Source: Hyaloscypha bicolor E
Taxonomy: Eukaryota; Ascomycota; Leotiomycetes; Helotiales; Hyaloscyphaceae
Reading direction: 5' to 3'
DNA: 64,000 nt
Assembly (NCBI RefSeq): GCF_002865645.1
Contig: NW_020194693.1
Coordinates: 372,001 to 436,000 of the forward strand
Shown: positions 10,380 through 22,640 of the stretch, in pieces
How positions within the stretch are numbered: position 1 is the stretch's first letter
How the letters are laid out: each line of letters starts with the position of its first letter
Made by a program: the position numbers and the translations under genes
Notes under the pieces: generated by a model
Database searches by the model: none
What the model saw: the letters and a program-made list of their open reading frames with translations, nothing else
Told to the model about the DNA's origin: nothing

Positions 10380-11836
10380 GTCTCTGTTGTGAAGTTATTG
10401 AGCGCGCTCGAGAATTACTTAAACAATGCGTGCCGTCACCTACCGATTGCAAAATGTCTCCTCAAACGCCCTCGCTTCTCGTGTTCTGGATGTTGGCGAG
10501 GCTAGTGATGTTTGTGAGTCCTTTCTGTAAGTCCCGGAAGATGATTGAACACAAGGAGGTAGCTACGTTGCACTTTCGTGAGGCTGGGGCGAGGATGTAG
10601 GAGTTTTCGTTGTAACCACCAGTGGTCCAGCTCCAACAAACATGAACGCCGAGCAAGTATACCACTACGCTCACTACCGACGACGCTCAGAGAATCCATA
10701 TACATGACTAAGAGGCTCGGCATTAGGTATCTTTGGATCGATGTCCTTCGCGTAATCCAGGCATCCGAACAGGATTGGATGAGCAACGCGTTAAAAATGG
10801 ACTAGATTTATGGCAATGCCACTTTTAATACTTCAGCGGCATCTACAGCTTCTTGCACGAATGGAGTGCTCCCTTATCACCTATATCAACACTGGAAACT
10901 TCCTTCGAAATTAACCCAGATCACACCTATGAATCACCAAGCTTGGACATTTCAGTAGTGTCTGCTTTCTCGCCGGTATATCAGTTTTGGTACAGAATAT
11001 AAAATCCACTCAGACGGGAGTGCGGAACCCCGCCTCTGAACAGACAGAAGTGCGTACCTCACCTTTCGCCCTTAGATTTATCACTTATCTAGTTTCTTAG
11101 GGGATCCATATCTTCTTTGGTAAGGGTGGCCACGGATATTGCACCGCTCAGTTCCTCACAAATGAGAGCGACAAGCTACCAGCACTTTCGGGTATTGTCA
11201 AGAGGATTCAATGTCACACAAGGGGCCAGTATTTTGCGAGTTTGTTGGAGCCATGAAATTCTGCGATTGCTGCGTTGGAAAGTTGATCCAATGATTCCGA
11301 AACGCATTCCATATGAGAGGCAAAAGGAATACCAGGCGTCATCGTGGTCCCGGGGTGCTGTGGATGGCAATATAAAGTTCTTACTTGCGGGTGGAACGAG
11401 CTAGCCTTTTGCGACGGATTTTATCAGTTGCGTTGTTCAACCAATGTCTATAGATGATCCGCTTGGGAGAGTGAGAAGCGGGACTTTGGTCCTTGGTGGG
11501 CCGGTAAAGCAAGCGTCTGAGGTTCAATAGGAGTTGCTGTAGGAAGACTCAAATTCTACTTTTGCCCAGCTGTTTGGAGAGAATGGTAGCATCAACATCG
11601 GTCCGACGTGGCGGGACATAGGCCCAGAATATCTGCCAGCAGAGGTTCGAGCAAATTGGCTAATAGTCAAACTCTAGTGTCCGTAAATGTCTACCATAGG
11701 CAATCATATTATTGCCCTTCTGCTTCCCGGAAAACACGAAAGTAGAACTTGTGAGATGGTAGGACCTGTTGATTCAGAAAGGTTGGTTTGGTTTGAGGAT
11801 GCCCTGGTACTAACGGTAGCAATAATCCAATAGACA
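10380..11836 (+). pseudogene. Second HET-domain protein, decayed and abutting the AT-rich block
   Basis: On plus, ordered HET landmarks survive. RVLDVGEASDV lies near 10490, SYVALS, a TGA, then GWG near 10560-10590 (the YVALSYCWG block), and ALGIRYLWIDVLRVIQ near 10720-10770. IYGNATFNTSAAST follows at 10806, AWTFQ then LLSRRYISFGTE near 10940-11000, and DPLGRVRSGTLVLGGPVKQA at 11454-11513. Stops (TGA, TAG, TAA) and frame changes separate them. The downstream part of a HET gene continues to about 11,820, where base composition changes abruptly to AT-rich. The stop inside the YVALSYCWG block is of the transition type. No functional product is expected. Confidence 0.75.
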
Positions 11837-12755
11837 TCTTTTCGAAATTATATTATATATATAATAAGGACTTATTTTAGTTTTAAAATATAATAAATTA
11901 TAAAATATATTATATTTCAATATATATTCTTATCTAGTATAAGTTTCTATTTCTTTTCTATTATATTTCTAATATTTTTAGTTAATTATAAGGCTATAAA
12001 TAGCTTTAATTACTTTTCAAATACTATAATATAAGCTACTAAATTATAAAGCTTTTTAAGCTTTCTTTAATTTCTCTATATCTTCTTATAACTACTAAGT
12101 TCTTATTTCTTAAATTGCTTTTTAAAATCAGATATATCTTATTTATATAAATATATTTTAGTAATTAGATTTAATATATATTTTATATAATATAATCTCT
12201 TGATTTTTAAGTTAAATTTTATAGTTTTTACTAGCTTAATAAATATAGTATTATTATTAAATATAAAATAGCTAAGATTAGTTCTAGTAATATTAAATTA
12301 TTAAAGGAGAAATAATATAACTATTATTTAATTTATAAAGAAAGATTAGTTATATAATCTTAAAAGTAAATTAAAATTTGGCCAAAGCCCTTTTATTAGC
12401 TAGAATTACTTAGAAACGCCTGAATAGTACTATATTACTTTTATAAATTAATAATATTATAATAATATAAAGGCTTTAATAAATAATAAGAAAAATAATA
12501 GAGATAATAAAATAAAGCAATATACTAATACTAGCTTTCTAATAGCCTAAAAGCTCTAGTAAACTAATTAAATGTATTATATTCTTATAATACTTATTAA
12601 TAAAATATATAATAACTCTAATAATTAAAATTTTCTTATATTTTAATTCTTAATTATTAAAAGTTATAACGGCGGAATTAAGGCAATAGTTAAAGGCTTA
12701 AAAATCCGAGAGAATCCTATATATTAAGAATACTAAGTTAAAGAGAAAAAGGAGA
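11837..12755. other. AT-rich RIP-like flank of the retrotransposon
   Basis: Composition switches within a few bases to long A/T runs with almost no open frames. No gene, and no family recognised. Likely an older, heavily mutated repeat into which the gypsy element inserted. Confidence 0.7.
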
Positions 12756-12756
12756 G

Positions 12757-13054
12757 TATAATATATATAGGGTTGTATATAACTTAAGGGCATATAATGA
12801 ACCTCGGATATTGCGGGTATTAATTAGGGAGTTTAGTAGCTCTTTAATATCCCAACTAACCACTATTTATATTATATATATTAGGCTTATAAATTACTAA
12901 TTATATATATACTATCAGGGCCTTCTATTTAGAAGGGGCTTCCCTGGACCTTATAAGAGAAACAGAGATTAGTTCTATACTGAATTTAATACTATAGTTT
13001 TATAATATACTAATTTATTCTATTATCTTATTACCTACTAATAAATATCTTATA
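12757..13054 (+). repeat. 5' LTR of the gypsy element
   Basis: Aligns base by base with 20284-20583. Shared landmarks are CATATAA-GAACCTCGGATATTGC, the GGGGCTTCCCTGGACCTTAT segment, and the end ACTAATAAATA-CTTATA. Differences are transitions (for example GGGTTGTATA versus GGGTCGTATG), with the 5' copy more AT-rich. The 5' end lacks a few bases relative to the 3' copy. Confidence 0.88.
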
Positions 13055-16000
13055 AGCTAATCTCTCTATCTTTAAAGAAGGTAGTTTAATAAGTAATTAT
13101 ATCTCGAAATCTACGAAATATATAATTCCTTACCAAAGCTATTTCTATAGAGGAAGTCAAATAGATTAACCCTAATACGGGTAATAGTAAAGACTTGTCT
13201 AATACTTTTAACAGGGCCTCTCAGGAGCCTCCGAAAGCCAGTAATAATAATGTAAATAATCCCGGTAATAATTAAGATACCGAGATTAATATCCGAGTTA
13301 CTACCGCCCAAGCTATAGAATAGGGCTTGTATACTAAAGTCGAAGTACTCTAATAAAAGCAAGAATTAGTAGATGTAATTAACTAATATATCCTATAATT
13401 AGAGTAATATAAGGATATCCTTAGGGATACCTTACGGTTTACTATATCTTATAGAAACTCTATTTATAAGTTTATTCTATCTTTCTCGGTAATTCTTATT
13501 AGGAAACTTCCTGAAATGGGGTTGGAACCTACCCTTTTTCCTAATATAATAAGCTTTAAAAGTAATCTTAATACTATTTATTAGGAGCTACTATATAATA
13601 TCCTGAAGATGTATTTGGACCGAGAGAAGCTTTTTAAGGTCCGGATACCTGACTTATATTATAAAAAATTCCTTAAGAAATAGAGAATATTTATATTCTC
13701 CTAAAAAGCGGTCTTTAGGATCTAATTTTAGACTTATAATAAATATTCTTCTAGAGTTAACTCTATTACAAGTGCCTTTAGGGACGAATCTTATAATACT
13801 TAGGAGGCTATAATAAAGTAAAGCCTATTATTATATAAGATTTATTAGGAGTAATTCAAGGCCTATTTGGCTAATATATTCTAAATACCTTAAACCCGTT
13901 AATAAGATACCTTTAAGGAATTCCGAGATCTTTATTAGAAGAATAATAAGATAGTTACCGAGTTATATATTCGGATAATTAGTCTCGAAATTAACTAGGA
14001 CTTATACTTTAAGAGAGACCAGATCCGGACTTTTAATACTATTTTGTCTGATTATAAGACTTATTAGATACTTATATTTATTCTTTTAGGAGATAAGGCA
14101 GTATTTATTTCCGAGTAGCTTGAGAAAGCTTAGAAAGTAGAGTATACTACTTATTCTAAATTAAGAAAAGTAAAAACGGAGAAGTTTAGTAAGGGTAACT
14201 CTACTCCCAAAAACCCTGATTTAGTAAATTCTGATTTATAAAGCTATTAAAAAAGAAAGAATAAATTCCGAAAATTATATAAGAAATCCTTAGGTAATAC
14301 TTTAATCTCTTTAAAGCCTTAATAAAGTACTAGTTCTACTTCAGATATAGTTTATTAGACTTATAAATAGAAAGAATACTTTTCAGGAAATATAAAGTAT
14401 TCTAAGTATATTAAATAGGCTCGGTAGAACCTTAATAAGGCCAAAACTATAAAAGAGTTAAGGTATCTATAGAAGCAGGTTAATACTATAGCTATAAAAG
14501 AGTATTTTAAAGGAGACTTTCCTAAAAAATAAAGAAAAGAAAAGACTAAATCTTAAATATTAATAATTTTAGTTATAATAAAAAAGGTATATTACTTTAT
14601 ATAATTATTTAAGTAAGATTAATATAGCTAGAAGTAAGTATCTTAGAAATATATAATAGATTTAGTAATACTAGATCAGATTATAACTTTCTTAATAATA
14701 ATTAGACTTAAAGCCAGGGCTTTATTATCTTAGCTAAATATAACCAAGAATTTGTAATCTTTTATAAGAACTAATTTAAGGTCTATTAAGCTTATAATCT
14801 TGAGGTATTTATTATAAATAATTATAATAAGATATATTCTTTTAAGCTCCGGTTTTATAAATATAAGAATATTAGCTTTTATAGCCTTATTTTCGGTATG
14901 GAATTTTATAAAGTAATTCTTATATAATATATAAACTATATTAAGAAATAATAAGTATATATATTTATATAACCTAATAATATTAAAATCCTAATATTAA
15001 AAGAATTCGGTAAGAAGCTTAACTAGTACCCTGAGCTAGTACCTTAAGTCTTATTCTTAACTAAAGGCAAATATAACTATTCTAGATAATAGGCTTTATA
15101 TATTTATAATAATTACTAGGTTTCTACTTTATTATATAGTTCTAGTAATACTAAATAGGAGTTTTTAATATAGTAAATTAATACTTTCCGGAAAGAAGCC
15201 TTAGAAGTACTTATCTATTTCCGGAATAATAAATATAAAGACTTTTTAGAGGTTTTTAACTCTAATAAAGCTTTGGAACTTCCTAATCTTAGTAGTATTA
15301 AATACTCTATTAATATAAATAATATAGTCTTATATAGGCCTTTATATAATTTATTAGAAACCTAACTAGAAGTATTATATCTGTATTTATAGGATATACT
15401 TTATAAATATTAGATAAGGCCTAGTAAAAGCCTAGTAAAGATATCTATTTTTTTTATTTCTAAGAAAAATAAAGGACTATATTTTTATATTAATTATTAT
15501 AGACTTAATTAAATTATAATTAAGAATTAGTATCTGCTTTCTCTTATTAATAAAACTCTTAACTAGCTCTAAGAAGCCAAGATCTTTATAAAGCTAGATC
15601 TTAAGGATATATATTATTAAATAAGAATTCATAAAAAATATAAGTAAAAGACGGCTTTTAGGACCTATTATAGCTATTTTAAATATCTTATAATATCTTT
15701 TAAACTGGCTAATATACTAGCTATATTTCAAATATATATTAATATTATATTTATAGGGCTCCTGGATTATTTTATAATTATTTATTTAAATAATATCCTT
15801 ATTTATTCCCGAAATAAAGATAAATACTATAATTATATTTATTAGATACTTATTAGGCTATATAAAAATAACCTGTTTTATAAACTTAGTAAATACGAGT
15901 TTAATATTAAGAAAATCGAATTTTTAGACTTTCTTATTAGAATAAAAGGTATTTATATAAATCCTGAACGGGTTTATAATATTATTAAATAGCTAGAACT

Positions 16001-18356
16001 AGAATTATTTTATAATATTTAAGTATTTCTTGGATTTACTAATTTCTATTATAGGTTTATTTATTATTATTCTCAGATAACTATAAGCTTAATAGATCTC
16101 TTAAAAAGAATAGAAAAGGGCCGGAAATCCGGTTCTTTTATATAAATAAATAAAGTAGCTAAAAGCTTTAAGATTTTGAAAAAAGCTTTTATTATAATAT
16201 TTATTCTAGTTTATTTTAACTTTTCTAAGAAGATTTATATTAAAACTAATATATTGAAATTCATAATTACTAGTACTATTTTATAATAAGTTAATTCTAG
16301 TAATAGCCCGAAAAAATACTAGTATCTAGTAATATTCTAGTTCCGGAAACTTTCCGGAGCCAAATATAACTATAGTACCTATAATAAAGAACTGCTTATA
16401 ATTATTAAAGCCTTTAAGTATTAGTACTATTACCTTAAAGGATTTAGGTTTATAATTAAGGTTATTATAAACTATAATAACCTCTAATACTTTATAGAAA
16501 TAAAGTATCTAGAAAGCTATTAAATATATTAGGTAATATATCTTATAATATATGATTTTAATATTATTTATTATAGAGGTATTTTAAACCTAGTAAACGG
16601 ACCTAGTAAAAGACCTAATTATAAAAAAGATTCTATTAATATAACTTGATTTCTGACTTTTTAGAATAAGCTAAAAAGAGCTTTTATAGTTATAATTTAG
16701 AGGTTTTTATAGATATCTAAAGAGTTTCCTCTTTAAAATAAGTATTATTTAATACTTATTATATTTATAATAGCTAAGGAGAAATGTTTACTATAAGATA
16801 AATAAATAGATTATTTTATAGATCTCTTAATTATAGAATTAGTTAAAAAGTAAGGTATAAAGAAATACCTTAAAGGCTTTACTATTATAGCTAAAATAAT
16901 AGAGATATTTATAATTATATTACTTAATAGAACTAAAGATTTCTCGGTCTTTCGAGTTTTTAAATTAGATAGTTATAAATATCTAATTTCCTATATATAA
17001 ATATATATAGCTACTAAAAGAGCTATAGTACTAGCTCCTCTATTTGAATTTCTTCTAAATATTATCTAGGTAATTTAGAGAAATGATTTTTAATATTAGA
17101 ATATTATAAAATAAAGGCTTAGTAAAAAAGATACTAAGAGAAAAGAAATCTGGAAAAATAATTTAAGCCTATTTAGGTATTATTTAAGAATTATTATATC
17201 TAATAATTCTACTTTATATTAAGAAGTTATAAAGCTTTATTATAATACCTAATAGTTAGATACTATAAAATAGAGAAGATTCTTAAGCTTTTTAGAAGAT
17301 TCTAATATTAAAAGAATATAAAAGAAGATATTTATAATTATTATTAAGAATATAATATTTACTAGAGAGTTAAGGTAAAGAGGTATTTGCTATATAGTTT
17401 ACTTAGTAGTTTATTATAGTCTAAGAAACCCTAAAATAAGATCTCTATAGATTTTATTATAGGTCTACTATTATATAAGAATTTAATAGAAAGTCTTAAT
17501 TTTAATATAATTCTTATAGTTATTAACTAGTATTTTAAAATAATAAGATATATTATATACTATAAAACTATTAATTTTTTAGAGCTTACTAAGATTATAT
17601 AGGAATATGTTTTCTTAATCTTTAGCTCCTTTAATAGAATTATTTCCGATCGAAAAATAGTATTTACTAGCTAGTTCTAGTCTATTTTCTATTTTTACTT
17701 AATATATAAATAGTATTTAAGTATAGCTTATTATTCTTAGATAAATAGTTAGATAGAAAGATAGAACTAGATCCTGAAATATTACCTGAGATATTATTAT
17801 AATATCTAAAAGAATAACTAGTTTAAGAAGTTGTTTTTTATAGAATTTATATATAATAACTTAAAATATTAGGTTTTATAAGATATATCTTTTTATATAT
17901 ATTATAGATATTATTTTTAACTTTTATAAAATCCTAAAAATAGAATTATAAAAGAGGTACTAGTTATATATAAAAGGCTAGAAACTCTTAAAATAAAATA
18001 GAGAAAGCTTAAGGATTTGTAATATTATATATAAAATAACTAGAAAACCTATTATAATAAATACTAGTTAGCTAAATATTATTCTAAAGAAGCCTAAATA
18101 ATACTATTAATAAGAAATATTAAACTTAAAACAGGAAAACTTAAGCCAAAATTTATAGGTCCGTTTAGGATCCTTAAATATATTAGTAATTTGGTATATA
18201 AGTTAAAACTACTAAATATATATAATTATTTATATTTAATTTTCTATATTTCTCTTTTTAAAGAATATATAATAAAAAAGGATTAGAAGCTATACTTATA
18301 TTTTTCTAGAGAACTTCCGGAATTAGTAAATAATAATAAAAAATAAGAATAGGAAA

Positions 18357-18505
18357 TAGAAGCTATTATTAATTACTAATAAGATAATAGAAGTAAGAAG
18401 TAATAGTATTTAATTAAATAGAAAGCCTGGCCTAAAGATTATAATATCTAATTATCTATTTTCTCTAATCTTAAAAATTCTAAAGAACTTCTAAAATCAT
18501 ATAAC
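18357..18505 (+). other. Degenerate chromodomain at the C-terminus of the gypsy polyprotein
   Basis: With stops ignored, the frame gives EIEAIINY...YLIK-x-KAWPKDYNI...NLKNSKELLKSY. It follows the chromodomain pattern (E-x-E-x-I-L, Y-L-V-K-W-K-G, E-x-T-W-E-x, L-x-x-A-x-E-L-L). In intact chromoviruses this module targets integration to heterochromatin. Confidence 0.7.
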
Positions 18506-20283
18506 CGAAATTATAGCTTGAAATCCGAAACTACTTTTTAATAATCTTTTAAGATTAAAAAGAATTCTGGACTATTAAGAAAAAGGCTACTTAAAAGAAA
18601 GAGAAGACCTAAATAGCTAAGAAAAGGCCCGGAATAATAATAGAGATATTTTTTCTCTGGGTTTTTTTATTTATAAAGGTTTTTTAGGGTTTTATTAAGG
18701 CTTATAAGAATTATATTTAAATTATTAGAAAAAGGTTTAGAATTAAGAAAGATTTATTATAGGTAAACTAGCTATAGGTATTTTAAATAAATAAACTCTA
18801 ATTCCTATAAATTCCTAATTCCTAAAGTAAGAATACTAAATACTAGTCCTATTTAGGACTTAGTAAAGAATTAGCTAATACTTTCCGGAATCCGCTTATC
18901 TTTTAATAAAATATAGTTATATTATAATAATATTAGTATTAAGGATATTAAGAGAAGTAAATAAGGAACTTATAATAGCTATATATATCTTATAAAAGGC
19001 CCGAATTTCTGAAGTCAGGTTTCAAATAACTATAAGTATTATATTATTAGTATTTAAAGTACTAGTAATAAATTACTTAGTAATCTCGGTAATAAGTTTA
19101 GTAATAAGATTAATATCTTAAAGGTAGATATTATAGTATTTTTTTAAGAAATTAGTAAGTATCTAAGTATATTAGAAAAAACTTATTTTTAGGATACTAA
19201 TCCAAGTAGTATTATTATTTGCTTTATTAAGACAGGAAAAAGAATTCCGAAGCTTATTAGTATTCTTCTAGTTTTTGAAAACCTAATTAATAGTATTATT
19301 CTCGTTAGTATAATACTATTTAGAATATATTTTAAGAAATTTCTTAAAGGTTATAATAGTATCTTTCTAGAACTGGTAAGCTTCTAATAAATAGCAAGAA
19401 ATCTGAAATTATATTAGCTTTAATAGATATTAAAGCTAAAGAACTTACTAATATATAAGACTCAGAACCCTTATTATAATAGTTGTAATTCTTCTTATTA
19501 GGTATTATAATATATAAGATAAAGGAATTAATAAATAAATACTTGAAATATTTCAAGTATCTGCTAGTAATAGAAAAGGAGGCTATAAGATTACCTTTAT
19601 ATTTATTATTATAAGGACGAATAATAAAGCTAGAAGAAGATATTATAGAATTAATTAAAAATAATTAAAGAAAACTTAGAAAAGAGTAGAAAAAGAAGCT
19701 AGAAAGTAATAATAGAAAAAGTTATATATATAATTATTAGAAAGGAAGAGAGTATATAGTAATACGAAGAGGTCCTTTTATAGAGGTAGAGAACCACCTA
19801 AATTAATTACTAGTTTTCATACTAGTCCTAATCGGAAACTAGTATAACTAATTAATATATACTCCCAGGAGCCTGTAAATAATCTCCAGGATCTCAGAAA
19901 TATTCGTATAGGTTTCTTATATAAATATTTATTAAATACTTTCTATATAGCTATTTAGATTATTCTAATACGAGATCTGACAGGTGGTATTAATTTCGTA
20001 GGATAGTACCTTAGTACTTTAGATCGAGCTAATCAGAATACTCAGATCCTAAACGAAATTATAATTACCGGCTAGCCCCTATACCTGGGGTATAATTACC
20101 CTTTCTTCTTACTTACTCAGCCCTGATCTGATTAGACGATTTTTATATCCATTATCTAGATTATATTAGTAAAACTACCTCCCAAGATACTGGAAGTTTA
20201 TATTAATTAAATAAATAATTAATTAAATATTTACTAGGATAGATTAATGGATCTTGGGAATAAGATCCTAGGAGAGGGGTATA

Positions 20284-20579
20284 GTTATAATATATACAGG
20301 GTCGTATGTAACTTAAGGGCATATAACGAACCTCGGATATTGCAGATATTAATTAGGGAGTTCGGTAGCCCTTCAATATCCCAACTAACTACTATTTATA
20401 TTATATGTATTAGGCTTATAAATTACTAATTATATATATGCTATCGGGGCCTCCTATTTAGAGGGGGCTTCCCTGGACCTTATAGGAAGGACAGAGATTA
20501 GTTCTATACTAAATTTAATACTATAGTTTCACAATACACTAATTCATTCTATTGTCTTATTGCCTACTAATAAATACCT

Positions 20580-20583
<4 letters not shown>
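20284..20583 (+). repeat. 3' LTR of the gypsy element
   Basis: Preceded by a purine run (AGGAGAGGGG at about 20269-20279) suitable as polypurine tract. Ends at CCTTATA immediately before a GA microsatellite. Matches the 5' LTR as described there. Confidence 0.88.

Positions 20584-20612
<29 letters not shown>
20583..20612. repeat. (GA)n microsatellite at the 3' LTR border
   Basis: About fourteen GA units directly after the 3' LTR. The five bases GAGAG at the opposite end of the element suggest insertion into, or later expansion of, this tract. Confidence 0.85.
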
Positions 20613-20614
<2 letters not shown>

Positions 20615-22640
20615 AAAGAAGATAAAAGAAGGGGAATACTAGCTAAAACTACTGAAACGCCGGCTAGCTAGATAAAACTAGTTATATAATAGCCACTCCT
20701 ATATAGCCTCTAGCCAGTACTATTACAAAAGTAATAGAAATCTTAGACCAGGTATTACTAATTTCATTAATAATATTAGACTTAAAATATTCAAATAACT
20801 TATATATTTAGTTAGTAATTAATAAATAATATGAAATTGAACTTATAGCTTAAATATTAGTAATTTTAAATACTTACTTTAATTGTTTTTATAATGGCAG
20901 GAACAGAGTAATAGAACGAGGCTCAAAGATTAATGATTTCCTATATCTTGAGAATTTAAAGCTAAGGAGGACAGGAGTGAGGTATGGCAATAGATAAGTA
21001 GGTATAGCCAAGACCACTGAAATACCGAGCTTTGGAAGCGAGCTTGGTTTGAATCATAGCTTGGAACCTTAGCTGAAACCAACCCCTTTGGCTAAAACCA
21101 ACCATATAATACCAGCCGTTATAATTTTAATACTGCTTTCCGGTACTTAATATTATCTAATATAACTCATTTTAAGAAGGTATTCTTGAATTCTTATTAA
21201 TAGAAAGATATTATATATTTATAGTTTTTATTAATAATATTAGATACTTATATTCTGCCTTTATTATAATAAACTCTCTATATATCCCCTCCTTTATTCA
21301 AGTAATAATACCTTAATAAATACTATTTGGCATTTTTAAGAGTATTTATAACAAGGGTATACTTCTTATCTTAACTAAACCTAGAATTATAATAGCCTAT
21401 TTAAAATTAGTTAAAAATATATAAAAACCTCAATATTTATAAAGCTTATAATAGTATACTAATACAGGCTTTTAAGGCCAAAATGAATTAATAATTATAT
21501 ATTCAAGAGGCCAAACCTATAATATTTATATCTTCTTTACTAATAGAGCAAGTATATACTTCCTTAGTAATTGAGTAATATATATAGGTCAATTATTAAA
21601 TAAAGGCTCCTTAAAGATATAAGGACTATATTTACTAGGCAGATCCTTATACGGAATAATATATGGAATTTGTATTATATTCCGGTATTGGGTATAAACA
21701 GGTATTATAAAGAACTATAGAAGGGCCTTTCTCTTTTTCTACTATATAATCGAAGGCATTCGGAAGAGATAATAATTAAGCCATAGTAGTAGAGATTAAT
21801 TATATAGATTATATAAATAGTTTAGAGAAAGTCAAATTAATATTAGAAGGTGCCATATTAATAATAGTAATGAATTTTTTTTTGTTCTATAGTTATTTAG
21901 CTACCAGAAGCGCTATATAGACGTACTATATACAGGCTTCCTTTAAGCAAGTCTTACTCCTCAGAATACAGCTCTTGAGAGGGCTCCTATATATAGTAAA
22001 AGCTCAGTACTTATCCCTCCTATTCTGTTCCTTTAATAATTATACTATAACAGAATTACGGCCGGCGGACCGGCCCAAATATAACTAGCCATACTCCTTA
22101 AATTTAATCTCTTCTATATACGTCTATAGACACTATCCTCTAATATAGCTTAGTTCAGGCCTCCCAATTTCTTCGTCTATTTAACGTATTTCACATACCT
22201 TTATTATGTCTTCCGATAGAGTAAGAGAGGGTATTCTTTACTAAGCTCGTAACTAGGGACTAACTAGCCGTTTGCAAAGATCTATTACTTTATATATAGT
22301 TATAATCAGGGCCCCTTTGCCCTATATATATTAATTATACCTATAGTTACCCAAGAAATATACCAGATTCCGGTTATAAAGACCTATTCCTTCCCATACT
22401 CCTGTTTATATTACCCAGGCCCCTCTTTATTATTCTATTACCATTACCGGAAATTCCAAAGCCCCTATCTGGCAATTCTCTTAACTTGAATATTATATTT
22501 TAATCTGCCTTATAATCAAGGACTACTTGCGGATTATATTCTCGACCTAATATAATATATAGCTCGCGCGTATTAAGAGGGAATAAATTCGTAAGCGTAT
22601 CTAGAGAAAAGGTCCTCTAGTCTCAAATCAGTATATATAT
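20613..22640. other. AT-rich RIP-like relic DNA after the retrotransposon
   Basis: No open frame of note. Islands of normal composition (about 20640-20720, 20990-21110, 22040-22080) sit in A/T-rich sequence, the look of stacked, eroded repeats. No transposase or LTR was recognised. Confidence 0.55.

Larger units (their letters stand above)
12757..20583 (+). mobile_element. Ty3/gypsy LTR retrotransposon (chromovirus), RIP-degraded, full length
   Basis: Two directly repeated LTRs of about 300 bp flank about 7.2 kb. Order on plus: gag-like region (about 13.4-14.2 kb), reverse transcriptase (about 15.42-16.0 kb), RNase H (about 16.17-16.6 kb), integrase (about 16.9-17.9 kb) and a chromodomain (about 18.36-18.5 kb). 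Recognisable RT pieces are FIKLDLKDIYY and YLNNILIYS, the latter being the YLDDILIYS catalytic box with D to N. RNase H shows SGAKYNYSTYNKELLIII; integrase shows ISDRKIVFTSQF and AYYSQINSQIERQNQ. The 5-base sequence GAGAG borders both ends (12752-12756 and 20584-20588), a likely target-site duplication. Dozens of stops make it non-coding; essentially all LTR differences I read are C/T or G/A. Confidence 0.9.

Noticed and set aside
13111..13362. Open frames inside the AT-rich block (also 19344-19556, 20247-20429)
   Set aside because: Chance frames inside RIP-eroded retrotransposon; the real coding relics are on plus and full of stops.
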